Origin: Plasmopara viticola
Taxonomy: Eukaryota; Oomycota; Peronosporomycetes; Peronosporales; Peronosporaceae
NCBI GenBank assembly: GCA_001695595.3
Contig: MBPM02000030.1
Span: 558,001 to 622,000 of the forward strand
Direction of reading: 5' to 3'
Length of the DNA stretch: 64,000 nucleotides
Within the stretch, counting starts at the first letter, position 1. Every line of letters starts with the position of its first letter. The notes below the pieces were generated by a model that did not search any database, had not been told where the DNA came from, and worked only from the letters and a program-made list of their open reading frames with translations. Below are positions 22,621 to 35,600 of the stretch, in pieces. The position numbers were made by a program, and so were the translations under genes.

Positions 22621-23690
22621 ACATCATCTTAGCGCTGTTAAAGGGATATCAAATGCTTTAATGTGGCTAAATTTTTGTCCGAACATTGAGCCGAAACGAA
22701 TCTGTGGTCGTACACCAACTAAGCGCGTCAAAAGGAAGACTTTAATCTTTCTTGTGGCTCTAACGTAACCGTGCTTCTTTGTATAGACTGACAGTATACA
22801 TCTGTGGCCGTACACAATATTTACGCTGTTAGAGGGAGATCAAATGCTATATCGTGGCTCCAATTTTGTCAATGAATATCTTGAAAGATAGACAGGACGG
22901 ATCTGTGCTCGAAACCATCTAAGCGCTTATAAGAGGCATTTATATGGCAAAAGGTGGTTCGAATGCGTCCGTGCATGTCTATATGAATATAAAGACTAGA
23001 TCTGTATTTGTACAGCATCTCAGCGCGTCAGAAGGGTTCTTCTACACTTAGTTGTGAATCTATCGCGTCTCTGCACTTTCAGATCAGTAGCCAGGGCGTA
23101 TTTGTGACCGTGGAGCATCTTAGCGCTTAAAAGGGTAAGCTGCGGCTCTATTGCGTCCGTGCATGTCTACATAAATAGGCAGGACGGATCTGTAATCGCG
23201 CAGCATCATAGCGCGTTAAAAAAGATTTCTTTTCCAAAGATTTGGCTCTAATGCGACCGTGTGTATCTAGACAGATAGACAGGACGCATCTTCGACCGTA
23301 CATCATCTTAGCGCTGTTAAAGGGATATCAAATGCTTTAATGTGGCTAAATTTTTGTCCGAACATTGAGCCGAAACGAATCTGTGGTCGTACACCAACTA
23401 AGCGCGTCAAAAGGAAGACTTTAATCTTTCTTGTGGCTCTAACGTAACCGTGCTTCTTTGTATAGACTGACAGTATACATCTGTGGCCGTACACAATATT
23501 TACGCTGTTAGAGGGAGATCAAATGCTATATCGTGGCTCCAATTTTGTCACTGAATATCTTGAAAGATAGACAGGACGGATCTGTGCTCGAAACCATCTA
23601 AGCGCTTATAAGAGGCATTTATATGGCAAAAGGTGGTTCGAATGCGTCCGTGCATGTCTATATGAATATAAAGACTAGGTCTGTATTTGT
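22480..23690 (+). repeat. Two tandem HORs with a distinctive D variant, 679 bp apart
   Basis: Adjacent HORs share GTCCGAACATTGAGCCGAAACG in D (near 22678 and 23357) and GACAGTATACATCTGTGGCC in E, with an offset of 679 bp. Similar D variants occur at about 16917 and 24690, so this variant is interspersed. Confidence 0.75.
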
Positions 23691-24358
23691 ACAGCATTTC
23701 AGCGCGTCAAAAGGGTTCTTCTACACTTAGTTACGAATCTATCGCGTCCCTGCACGTTCAGATCAGGTGCCAGGACGCCTTTGTGGCCGTGGAGCATCTT
23801 ATTGCTTCAAAAGGTGAGCTGCGACTCTATTGTGTCCGTGCATGTCTACATAAAAAGACAGGACAGATATGTAATCGCATAGCATCATAGCGCGTTGAAA
23901 AGAAATTTTTTCTAAAGATTTGGCTACAATGCAACCGTGTGTATCTAGACAGATAGACAGGACGCATCTTCGATCGTACAGCATTTTAGCGCTGTTAAAG
24001 GGATATCAAATGCTTTAATGTGGCTATATTTTTGTCCGTACATGTAGCCAAAACGAATCTGTGGTCGTACACCAACTCAGCGCGTCAAAAGGAAGACTTT
24101 AATCTTTCTTGTGGCTCTAACGTAACCGTGCTTCTTGTATAGACTGACAGGATGCATCTGTGACCGTACACAATATTTACGCTGTTAGAGGGAGATCAAA
24201 TGCTATAATGTGGCTCTATTTTTGTCAGTGCATGTCTTGAAAGATAGACAGGACGGATCTGTGCTCGAAACCATCTAAGCGCTTTAAATAGGCATTTATA
24301 TGAAAGGTTGTGGCTCGAATGCGTCCGTGCATGTCTAGATAAAAAGACAGGATAGGTC
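23677..24358 (+). repeat. HOR copy matching 20089-20770
   Basis: Right-hand partner of the non-adjacent duplication at an offset of 3,588 bp. No difference was seen across most of its length. Its neighbours carry other variants. Confidence 0.8.
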
Positions 24359-25750
24359 TGTAGTTGTACAGCATTTTAGCGCGTCAAAAGGGTTCTTCTA
24401 CACTTAGTTGTGATTCTATCGCGTCCCTGCACGTTCGGATCAGTAGCCAGGACGCATTTGTGGACGTGGAGCATCTAATTAGTTGAAAAGGTACCCCGCG
24501 ACTCTGTCGTGTCCGTGCATGTCTACATAAATAGACAGGACGGATCTGTAATCGCGCAGCATCATAGCGCGTTGACAAACGCTTTAATGCGACCGTGTGT
24601 ATCTAGACAGATAGACAGGACGCATCTTCGACCGTGCATCATCTTAGCGCTGTTAAAGGGATATCAGGTGCTTTAATGTGGTTTAATTTTTGTCCGGACA
24701 TTGAGCCAAAAAGAATCTGTGGTCGTACACCAACTCAGCGCGTCGAAAGGAAGACTTTAATCTTTCTTAGGCTCTAAAGAAACCGTGCTTCTTTGTATAG
24801 ACTGACAGGATGCATCTGTGACCGTACACAATATTTACGCTGTTAAAGGGTGATCAAAAGCTATATCGTGGCTCCATTTTTGTCAGTGAACATCTTGAAA
24901 GATAGACAGGACGGATCTGTGCTCGAAACCATCTAAGCGCTTTAAAGAGGCACTTATATGGCAAAATGTGGTTCTAATGCGTCCGTGCATGTCTAGATGA
25001 ATAGAAAGACACGATAGGTCTGTATTTGTACAGCATCTCAGCGCGTCAAAAAGGTTCTTCTACACTTAGTTGTGAATCTATCGCGTCTCTGCATGTTCAG
25101 ATCAGTAGCCAGGACGCATTTGTGGCCGTGGAGCATCTTATCGCTTAAAAGGGTAAGCTGCGACTCTACTGCGTCCGTGCAATTGTAAATAAATAGACAG
25201 GACGGATCTGTGGTCGCACAGGATCATAGCGTGTCGAAAGAATGATTTTTAACGGAGAGTTGGCTCTAACGCGATTGTGTATATTTAGACCGATAGGCAG
25301 GACGCACCTTCGACCGTACAGCATCTTAGCGCTGTTAAAGGGCAATCAAGTGTTTCAATGTGGCTATACTTTTGTCCAGACATGTAGCCAAAACGAATCT
25401 GTGGTCGTACACCAACTCAGCGCGTCGAAAGGAAGAATTTAATCTTTTTTCTGGCTCTGATGCAACCGTGCTTCTTTGTATAGACTGACAGAATGCATCT
25501 GTGACCGTACGCAAATATTTACGCTGTTAAAGGGTGATCAAATGCTATAATGTGGCTCCTTTTTTGTCAATGCATGTCTTGAAAGAGCGGCAGGACGGAT
25601 CTGCTGTCGTACACCATCTAAGCGCTTTAAAGAGATGTTCATATTGGAAGTTGTGACTCAGATGCGTCCATGCATGTCTAGATAGAAGGACAGGATAGGT
25701 CTGTATTTGTACAGCATTTTAGCGCGTCGAAAGGGTTCTTCTACACTTAG

Positions 25751-26654
25751 TTGTGATTCTATCGCGTCTCTGCATGTTCAGATCAGTAGCCAGGACGCAT
25801 TTGTGGCCGTGGAGCATCGTATCGCTTAAAATGGTAAGCTGCGACTCTACTGCGTCCCTGCAACCCCAACTCAGCGCGTCGAAAGAAAAATTTAATCTTT
25901 CTTGTGGCTCTGATGCAACCGTGCTTATTTGTATAGACTGACAGAATGTATCTGTAACCGTACACAATATTCACGCTGTTAGAGGGTGATCAAATGCTTT
26001 AATGTGGCTCCATTTTTGTCAGTGCATGTCTTGAAATAGCGACAGGATGGATCTGTGGTCGTACACCATCTAAGCGCTTTAAAGAGATGTTCATATGGGA
26101 AGTTGTGACTTGAATGCGTCTGTGCATGTCTAGATAGAAAGACACGATAGGTCTGTATTTGTACAGCATCTCAGCGCGTCAAAAAGGTTCTTCTACACTT
26201 AGTTGTGATTCTATCGCGTCTCTGCATGTTCAGATCAGTAGCCAGGACGCATTTGTGGCCGTGGAGCATCGTATCGCTTAAAATGGTAAGCTGCGACTCT
26301 ACTGCGTCCCTGCAACCCCAACTCAGCGCGTCGAAAGAAAAATTTAATCTTTCTTGTGGCTCTGATGCAACCGTGCTTATTTGTATAGACTGACAGAATG
26401 TATCTGTAACCGTACACAATATTCACGCTGTTAGAGGGTGATCAAATGCTTTAATGTGGCTCCATTTTTGTCAGTGCATGTCTTGAAATAGCGACAGGAT
26501 GGATCTGTGGTCGTACACCATCTAAGCGCTTTAAAGAGATGTTCATATGGGAAGTTGTGACTTGAATGCGTCTGTGCATGTCTAGATAGAAAGACACGAT
26601 AGGTCTGTATTTGTACAGCATCTCAGCGCGTCAAAAAGGTTCTTCTACACTTAG
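25751..26654 (+). repeat. Two tandem 452-bp deletion-derivative HORs
   Basis: Two units 452 bp apart with no difference seen. Each is a 680-bp HOR lacking about 228 bp: B is cut after GTCCCTGCAA and joined to CCCCAACTCAGCGCG of D, so the rest of B, all of C and the first half of D are gone. Junctions are at about 25861 and 26313. Confidence 0.9.
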
Positions 26655-29600
26655 TTGTGATTCTATCGCGTCTCTGCATGTTCAGATCAGTAGCCAGGAC
26701 GCATTTGTGGCCGTGGAGCATCTTATCGCTTAAAAGGGCAAGCTGCGACTCTACTGCGTCCGTGCAATTGTAGATAAATAGAGAGGATGGATCTGTGGTC
26801 GCACAGGATCATAGCGTGTCGAAAGAATGATTTTTACCGAAGAGTTGGCTCCAACGCGACCGTGTATATCTAGACCGATAGGCAGGACGCACCTTCGACC
26901 GTACAGCATCTTGGCGCTGTTAAAGGGCAATCAAATGTTTCAATGTGGCTATACTTTTGTCCGGACATGTAGCCAAAACGAATCTGTGGTCGTACACCAA
27001 CTTAGCGCGTCGTAAGGAAGAACTTAATCTTTCTTGTGGCTCTGATCCAACCGTGCTTATTTGTATAGACTGACAGAATGTATCTGTGACCGTACACAAT
27101 ATTCACGCTGTTTAAGGGTGACCAAATGCTTTAATGTGGCTCCATTTTTGTCAATGCAAGTCTTGAAAGAGCGGCAGGACGGATCTGTTGTCGTACACCA
27201 TCTAAGCGCTTCAAAGAGATGTTCATATGGGAAGTTGTGACTCGAATGCGTCCGTGCATATCTAGATAAAAAGACAGGATAGGTCTGTATTTGTACAGCA
27301 TCTCAGCGCGTCAAAAAGGTTCTTCTACACTTAGTTGTGATTCTGTCGCGTCTCTGCATGTTCAGATCAGTAGCCAGGACGCATTCGTGGCCGTGGAGCA
27401 TCTTATCGCTTAAAAGGGTAAGCTGCGACTCTACTGCGACCGTGCAATTGTAGATTAATAGACAGGACGGATCTGTGGTCGCACAGGATCATAGCGTGTC
27501 GAAAGAATGATTTTTACCGAAGAGTTGGCTCTAATGCGATTGTGTAATCTAGACCGATAGGCAGGACGCACCTTCGACCGTACAGCATCTTGGCGCTGTT
27601 AAAGGGCAATCAAATGTTTCAATGTGGCTATACTTTTGTCCAGATATGTAGCCAAAACGAATCTGTGGTCGTACACCAACTATGCGCGTCGAAAGGAAGG
27701 ATTTAATCTTCTTTGTGGCTCTGACACAACCGTGCTTCTTTGTATAGACTGACAGGATGCATCTGTGACCGTACACAATATTTATGCTGTTAAAGGAAGA
27801 TCAGATGCTATAATGTGGCTCCTTTTTTGTCAGTGCATGTCTTGAAAAAGCGGCAGCACGGATCTGTTGTCGTACACCATCTAAGCGCTTTAAAGAGATG
27901 TTCATATGGGAAGTTGTGACTCAGATGCGTCCGTGCATGTCTAGATAAAAAGACAGGATAGGTCTGTATTTGTACAGCATCTCAGCGCGTCGAAAGGGTT
28001 CTTCTACACTTAGTTGTGATTCTTTCGCGTCTCTGTATGTTCAGATCAGTAGCCAGGACGCATTTGTGGCCGTGGAGCATCTTATCGCTTAAAAGGGTAA
28101 GCTGCGACTCTACTGCGACCGTGCAATTGTAGATTAATATACAGGACGAATCTGTGGTCGCACAGGATCATAGCGTGTCGAAAGAATGATTTTTACCGAA
28201 GAGTTGGCTCTAACGCGATTGTGTATATTTAGATCGAAAGGCAGGACGCACCTTCGACCGTACAGCATCTTGGCGCTGTTAAAGGGCAATCAAATGTTTC
28301 AATGTGGCTATACTTTTGTCCCGACATGTAGCCAAAACGAATCTGTGGTCGTACACCAACTCAGCGCGTCATGAAAGGGAGATTTTAATCTTTTTTTTTG
28401 GCTCTGATGCAACCGTGCTTATTGTATAGACTGACAGGATGCATCTGGGACCGCACACAATATTCACGCTGTTTAAGGGTGATCAAATGCTATAATGTGG
28501 CTCCTTTTTTGTCAATGCATGTCTTGAAAGAGCGGCAGGACGGATCTGTTGTCGTACACCATCAAAGCGCTTATAGGAAGTTGTGACTCGAATGCGTCCG
28601 TGCATGTCTAGATAGAAAGACAGGATAGGTCTGTATTTGTACAGCATCTCAGCGCGTCAAAAGGGTTCTTCTACACTTAGTTGTGATTCTTTCGCGTCTC
28701 TGCATGTTCAGATCAGAAGCCAGGACGCATTCGTGGCTGTGGAGCATCGTATCGCTTAAAAAGGTAAGCCGAGACTCTACTGCGTCCGTGCAATTGTAGA
28801 TAAATAGAGAGGACGGATCTGTGGTCGCACAGGATCATAGCGTGTCGAAAGAAATTTTTTTACCGAAGAGTTGGCTTTAACGCGACCGTGTATATTTAGA
28901 CCGATAGGCAGGACGCACCTTCGACCGTACAGCATCTTAGCGTTGTTAAAAGGCAATCAAATGTTTCAATGTGGCTATACTTTTGTCCGACATGTAGCCA
29001 AAACGAATCTGTGGTCGTACACCAACTCAGCGCGTCGAAAGGAAGAAAAAAATCTTTTTTTTGGCTCTGATGCAACCGTGCTTATTTGTATAGACTGACA
29101 GAATGTATCTGTGACCGTACACAATTTCCACGTTGTTAAAGAGAGATCAAATGCTTTAATGTGGCTCCATTTTTGTCAGTGCATGTCTTGAAAGAGCGGC
29201 AGGACGGATCTGTTGTCGTACACAAAGATATGTTCATATGGGAAGTTGTGACTCGAATGCGTCCGTGCATGTCTAGATAGAAAGACACGATAGGTCTGTA
29301 TTTGTACAGCATCTCAGCGCGTCAAAAAGGTTCTTCTACACTCAGTTGTGATTCTATCGCGTCTCTGCATGTTCAGATCAGTAGCCAGGACGCATTTGTG
29401 GCCGTGGAGCATCTTATCGCTTAAAAGGGTAAGCTGCGACTCTACTGCGTCCGTGCAATTGTAGATAAATAGACAGGACGGATCTGTGGTCGCACAGGAT
29501 CATTGCGTGTCGAGAGAATGATTTCTACCGAAGAGTTGGCTCTAACGCGACCGTGTATATTTAGACCGATAGGCAGGACGCACCTTCGACCGTACAGCAT

Positions 29601-32600
29601 CTTAACGCTGTTAAAGGGCAATCAAATGTTTCAATGTGGCTAACCTTTTGTCCGGACATGTAGCCAAAACTAATCTGTGGTCGTACACCAACTCAGCGCG
29701 TCGAAAGGAAGAATTTAATCTTTTTTTTGGCTCTGATGCAACCGTGCTTATTTGTATAGACTGACAGGATGCATCTGGGACCGTACACAATATTCACGCT
29801 GTTTAAGGGTGATCAAATGCTATAATGTGGCTCCTTTTTTGTCAATGCATGAGCGGCAGGACGGATCTGTTGTCGTACACCATCTAAGCGCTTTAAAGAG
29901 ATGTTCATATTGGAAGTTGTGACTCAGATGCGTCCGTGCATGTCTAGATAGAAGGACAGGATAGGTCTGTATTTGTACAGCATCTCAGCGCGTCAAAAGG
30001 GTTCTTCTACAGTTAGTTGTGATTCCATCGCGTCTCTGCATGTTCAGATCAGTAGCCAGGACGCGTTTGTGGCCGTGGAGCATCTTATCGCTTAAAAGGG
30101 TAAGCTGCGACTCTACTGCGTCCGTGCAATTGTAAATAAATAGACAGGACGGATCTGTGGTCGCGCAGGATCATAGCGTGTCCAAAGAATGATTTTTACC
30201 GTTGAGTTGGCTCTAACGCGACCGATAGGCAGGACGCACCTTCGATCGTACAGCATTTAGCGCTGTTAAAGGGCAAACAAATGTTTCAATGTGGCTATAC
30301 TTTTGTCCGGACATGTAGCCAAAACGAATCTGTGGTCGTACACCAACTCAGCGCGTCGAAAGGAAGAATTTAATCTTTTTTTTGGCTCTGATGCAACCGT
30401 GCTTATTTGTATAGACTGACAGGATGCATCTGGGACCGTACACAATATTCACACTGTTTAAGGGTGATCAAATGCTATAATGTGGCTCCTTTTTTGTCAA
30501 TGCATGTCTTGAAAGCGCGGCAGGACGGATCTGTTGTCGTACACCATCTAAGCGCTTTAAAGAGATGTTCATATGGAAAGTTGTGACTTGAATGCGTCCG
30601 TGCATGTCTAGATAGAAAGACAGGATAGGTCTGTATTTGTACAGCATCTCAGCGTTTCAAAAGGGTTCTTCTACACTTTGTTGTGATTCTATCGCGTCTC
30701 TGCATGTTCAGATCAGTAGCCAGGACGCATTTGTGGCCGTGGAGCATCTTATCGCTTAAAAGGGTAAGCTGCGACTCTACTGCGTCCGTTCAAATGTAGA
30801 TAAATAGACAGGACGGATCTGTGGTCGCACAGAATCATAGCTTGTCGAAAGAATGATTTTTACCGAAGAGTTGGCTCTAACGCGACCGTGTATATTAAGA
30901 CCGATAGACAGGACGCAACAACGACCGTACAGCATCTTAGCGCTGTTAAAGGACAATCAAATGTTTCAATGTGGCTATACTTTTGTCCGGACATGTAGCC
31001 AAAACGAATCTATGGTCGTACACCAACTCATCGCGTCGAAAGGAAGAATTTAATCTTTTTTTTGGCTCTGATGCATCCGTGCTATTTTGGATAGACTGAC
31101 AGGATGCATCTGGGACCGTACACAATATTCACGCTGTTTAAGGGTGATCAAATGCTTTAATGTGGCTCCTTTTTTGTCAATGCAAGTCTTGAAAGAGCGG
31201 CAGGACGGATCTGTTGTCGTACACCATCTAAGCGCTTCAAAGAGATGTTCATATGAGAAGTTGTGACTTGAATGCGTCCTTGCATGTCTAGATCGAAAGA
31301 CAGGATAGGTCTGTATTTGTACAGCATCTCAGCGCGTCAAAAGGGTTCTTCTACACTTAATTGTGATTCTATCGCGTCTCCGCATCTTCAGATCAGTAGC
31401 CAGGACGCATTTGTGGCCGTGGAGCATCTTATCGCTTAAAAGGGTAAGCTGCGACTCTACTGCGTCCGTGCAATTGTAGATAAATAGAGAGGACATATCT
31501 GTGGTCGCGCAGAATCATAGCGTGTCGAAAGAATGATTTTTATCGAAGAGTTGGCTCTAACGCGACCGTGTATTTTTTGACCGATAGGCAGGACGCACAA
31601 TCGACCGTACAGCATCTTAGCGCTGTTAAAGGGCAATCGAATGTTTCAATGTGGCTATACGTTTGTCCAGACATGTAGCCAAAACGAATATGTGGTCGTA
31701 CACCAACTCAGCTCGTCGAAAGGAAGAATTTAATCTTTTTTTTGGCTCTGATGCATCCGTGCTATTTTGGATAGACTGACAGGATGCATCTGGGACCGTA
31801 CACAATATTCACGCTGTTTAAGGTTGATCAAATGCTATAATGTGGCTCCTTTTTTGTCAATGCATGTCTTGAAAGAGCGGCAGGACGGATCTGTTGTCGT
31901 ACACCATCTAAGCGCTTTAAAGAGATGTTCATATGGGAAGTTGTGGCTCGAATGCGTTCGTGCATGTCTAGATAGAAAGACAGGATAGGTCTGTATTTGT
32001 ACAGCATCTCAGCGTTTCAAAAGGGTTCTTCTACACTTTGTTGTGATTCTATCGCGTCTCTGCATGTTCAGATCAGTAGCCAGGACGCATTTGTGGCCGT
32101 GGAGCATCTTATCGCTTAAAAGGGTAAGCTGCGACTCTACTGCGTCCGTTCAATTGTAGATAAATAGACAGGACGGATCTGTGGTCGCACAGAATCATAG
32201 CTTGTCGAAAGAATGATTTTTACCGAAGAGTTGGCTCTAACGCGACCGTGTATATTAAGACCGATAGACAGGACGCAACAACGACCGTACAGCATCTTAG
32301 CGCTGTTAAAGGGCAATCAAATGTTTCAATGTGGCTATACTTTTGTCCGGACATGTAGCCAAAACGAATCTGTGGTCGTACACCAACTCAGCGCGTCGAA
32401 AGGAAGAATTTAATTTTTTTTTGGCTCTGGTGCAACCGTGCTTATTTGTATAGACTGACAGGATGCATCTGGGACCGTACACAATATTCACGCTGTTTAA
32501 GAATGATCAAATGCTATAATGTGGCTCCTTTTCTGTCAATGCATGTCTTGGAAGAGCGGCAGGACGGATCTGTTGTCGTACACCATCTAAGCGCTTTAAA

Positions 32601-35600
32601 GAGATGTTCATATGGGAAGTTGTGACTCGAATGCGTCCGTGCATGTCTAGATGAATAGAAAGACACGATAGGTCTGTATTTGTACAGCATCTCAGCGCGT
32701 CAAAAGCGTTCTTCTACACTTAGTTGTGATTCTATCGCGTCTCTGCATGTTCAGATCAGTAGCCAGGACGCATTTGTGGCCGTGGAGCATCTTATCGCTT
32801 AAAAGGGTAAGCTGCGACTCTTCTGCGTCCGTTCAATTGTAGATAAATAGACAGGACGGATCTGTGGTCGCACAGGATCATAGCGTGTCGAAAGAATGAC
32901 TTTTACCGAAGAGTTGGCTCTAACGCGACCGTGTATTTTTAGACCGATAGGCAGGACGCACTTTCGACCGTACAGCATCTTAGCGCTGTTAAAGGGCAAT
33001 CAAATGTTTCAATGTGGCCATACTTTTGTCCGGACATGTAGACAAAACGAATCTGGGGTCTTACACCAACTCAGCGCGCCGAAAGGAAGAACTTAATCTT
33101 TCTTGTGGCTCTGATGCAACCGTGCTTCTTTGTATAGACTGACAGGATGCATCTGGGACCGTACACAATATTCACGCTGTTAAAGGTGGATCAAAGGCTT
33201 TAATGTGGCTCCATTTTTGTCAGTGCATGTCTTGAAAGAGCGGCAGGACGGATCTGTTGTCGTACACCATCAAAGCGCTTTAAAGAGGTGTTCATATGGA
33301 AAGTTGTGACTTGAATGCGTCCGTGCATGTCTCGATAAAAAGACAGGATAGGTCTGTAATTGTACAGCATCTCAGCGCGTCAAAAGGGTTCTTCTACACT
33401 TAGTTGGGATTCTATCGCGTCTCTGCATGTTCAGATCAGTAGCCAGGACGCATCTGTGGCCGTGTAGCATCGTATCGCTTAAAAAGGTAAGCTGCGACTC
33501 TACTGCGTCCGTGCAATTGTAGATAAATAGACAGGACGGATCTGTGGTCGCACAGGATCATAGCGTGTCGAAAGAATGATTTTTACCGAAGAGTTGGCTC
33601 TAACGCGACCGTGTATATTTAGACCGATAGGCAGGACGCACCTTCGACCGTACAGCATCTTGGCGCTGTTAAAGGGCAATCAAATGTTTCAATGTGGCTA
33701 TACTTTTGTCCGGACATGTAGCCAAAACGAATCTGTGGTCGTACACCAACTCTGCGCGTCGAAAGGAAGCATTTAATCTTTTTTTTGGCTCTGGTGCAAC
33801 CGTGCTTATTTGTATAGACTGACAGGATGCATCTGGGACCGTACACAATATTCACGCTGTTTAAGGGTGATCAAAAGCTTTAATGTGGCTCCTTTTTTGT
33901 CAATGCAAGTCTTGAAAGAGCGGCAGGACGGATCTGTGGTCGTACACCATCTAAGCGCTTCAAAGAGATGTTCATATGAGAAGTTGTGACTTGAATGCGT
34001 CCTTGCATGTCTAGATCGAAAGACAGGATAGGTCTGTATTTGTACAGCATCTCAGCGCGTCAAAAGGGTTCTTCTACACTTAATTGTTATTCTATCGCGT
34101 CTCCGCATCTTCAGATCAGTAGCCAGGACGCATTTGTGGCCGTGGAGCATCTTATCGCTTAAAAGGGTAAGCTGCGACTCTACTGCGTCCGTGCAATTGT
34201 AGATAAATAGAGAGGACATATCTGTGGTCGCGCAGGATCATAGCGTGTCGAAAGAATGATTTTTATCGAAGAGTTGGCTCTAACGCGACCGTGTATTTTT
34301 AGACCGATAGGCAGGACGCACAATCGACCGTACAGCATCTTAGCGCTGTTAAAGGGCAATCGAATGTTTCAATGTGGCTATACTTTGTCCGACATGTAGC
34401 CAAAACGAATCTGTGGTCGTACACCAACTCAGCTCGTCGAAAGGAAGAATTTACTCTTTTTTTGGCTCTGATGCATCCGTGCTATTTTGGATAGACTGAC
34501 AGGGTGCATCTGGAACCGTACACAATATTCACGCTGTTTAAGGGTGATTAAATGCTTTAATGTGGCTCCTTTTTTGTCAATGCATGTCTTGAAAGAGCGG
34601 CAGGACGGATCTGTTGTCGTACACCATCTAAGCGGTTTAAAGAGATGTTCATATGGGAAGTTGTGACTTGACTGCGTCCGTGCATGTCTAGATAGAAAGA
34701 CACGATAGGTCTGTATTTGTACAGCATCTCAGCGCGTCAAAAGGGTTCTTCTACACTTAGTTGTGATTCTATCGCGTCTCTGCATGTTCAGATCAGTAGC
34801 CAGGACGCATTAGTGGCCGTGGAGCATCTTATCGCTCAAAAGGGTAAGCTGCGGCTCTACTGCGTCCGTGCAATTGTAGATAAATAGACAGGACGGATCT
34901 GTGGTCGCACAGGATCATAGCGAGTCGAAAGAATGATTTTTACGGAGAGTTGGCTCTAACGCGACCGTGTATATTCAGACCGATAGGCAGGACGCACCAT
35001 CGACCGTACAGCATTTAGCTCTGTTAAAGGGCAAACAAATATTTCAATGTGGCTATACTTTTGTCCGGACATGTAGCCAAAACGAATCTGTGGTCGTACA
35101 CCAACTCAGCGCGTCGTAAGGAAAAATTTAATCTCTTTTTTGGCTCTGATGCAACCGTGCTTATTTGTATAGACTGACAGGATGCATCCTGGACCGTACA
35201 CAATATTCACGCTGTTAAAGGGTGATCAAATGCAATAATGTGGCTCCATTTTTGTCAGTGCATGTCTTGAAAGAGCGGCAGGACGGATCTGTGGTCGTAC
35301 ACCATCTAAGCGCTTTAAAGAGATGTTCATATGGGAAGTTGTGACTTGACTGCGTCCGTGCATGTCTAGATAAAAAGACAGGATAGGTCTGTATTTGTAC
35401 AGCATCTCAGCGCGTCAAAAGGGTTCTTCTACACTTAGTTGTGATTCTGTCGCGTCTCTGCATGTTCAGATCAGTAGCCAGGACGCATTTGTGGCCGTGG
35501 AGCATCTTATCGCTTCAAAGGGTAAGCTGCGACTCTACTGCGTCCGTGCAATTGTAGATAAATAGACAGGACGGATCTGTGGTCGCACAGGATCATAGCG

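Larger units (their letters stand above)
13755..25068 (+). repeat. 680-bp seven-monomer HOR, older and rearranged zone
   Basis: About 16-17 HOR equivalents. Monomer order is A (CTATCGCGTC...GGAGCATCTTAT), B (CGACTCTATTGTGTCC), C (CTCTAATGCGACCGTGTGTA), D (GGCTATATTTTTGTCC, short), E (CGTGCTTCTTTGTATAGACT), F (GGCTCCATTTTTGTCAGTGC) and G (GGCTCGAATGCGTCCGTGC). Tandem copies 677-680 bp apart are clear at 19419, 20099, 20776 and 21453. It differs from the right-hand zone by fixed variants: B reads GCATGTCTACATAAA here against GCAATTGTAGATAAA later, and D reads TATATTTTTGTCCG here against TATACTTTTGTCCG later. It contains inversions, extra F monomers and patchy duplications. Confidence 0.9.

Noticed and set aside
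22955..23645. B-box-like GGTTCGAATGC in some monomers, suggesting a tRNA-derived SINE origin
   Set aside because: Most monomers read GGCTCGATTGC or GGCTCTAATGC, no A box at suitable spacing was found, and there is no poly(A) tail or target-site duplication.
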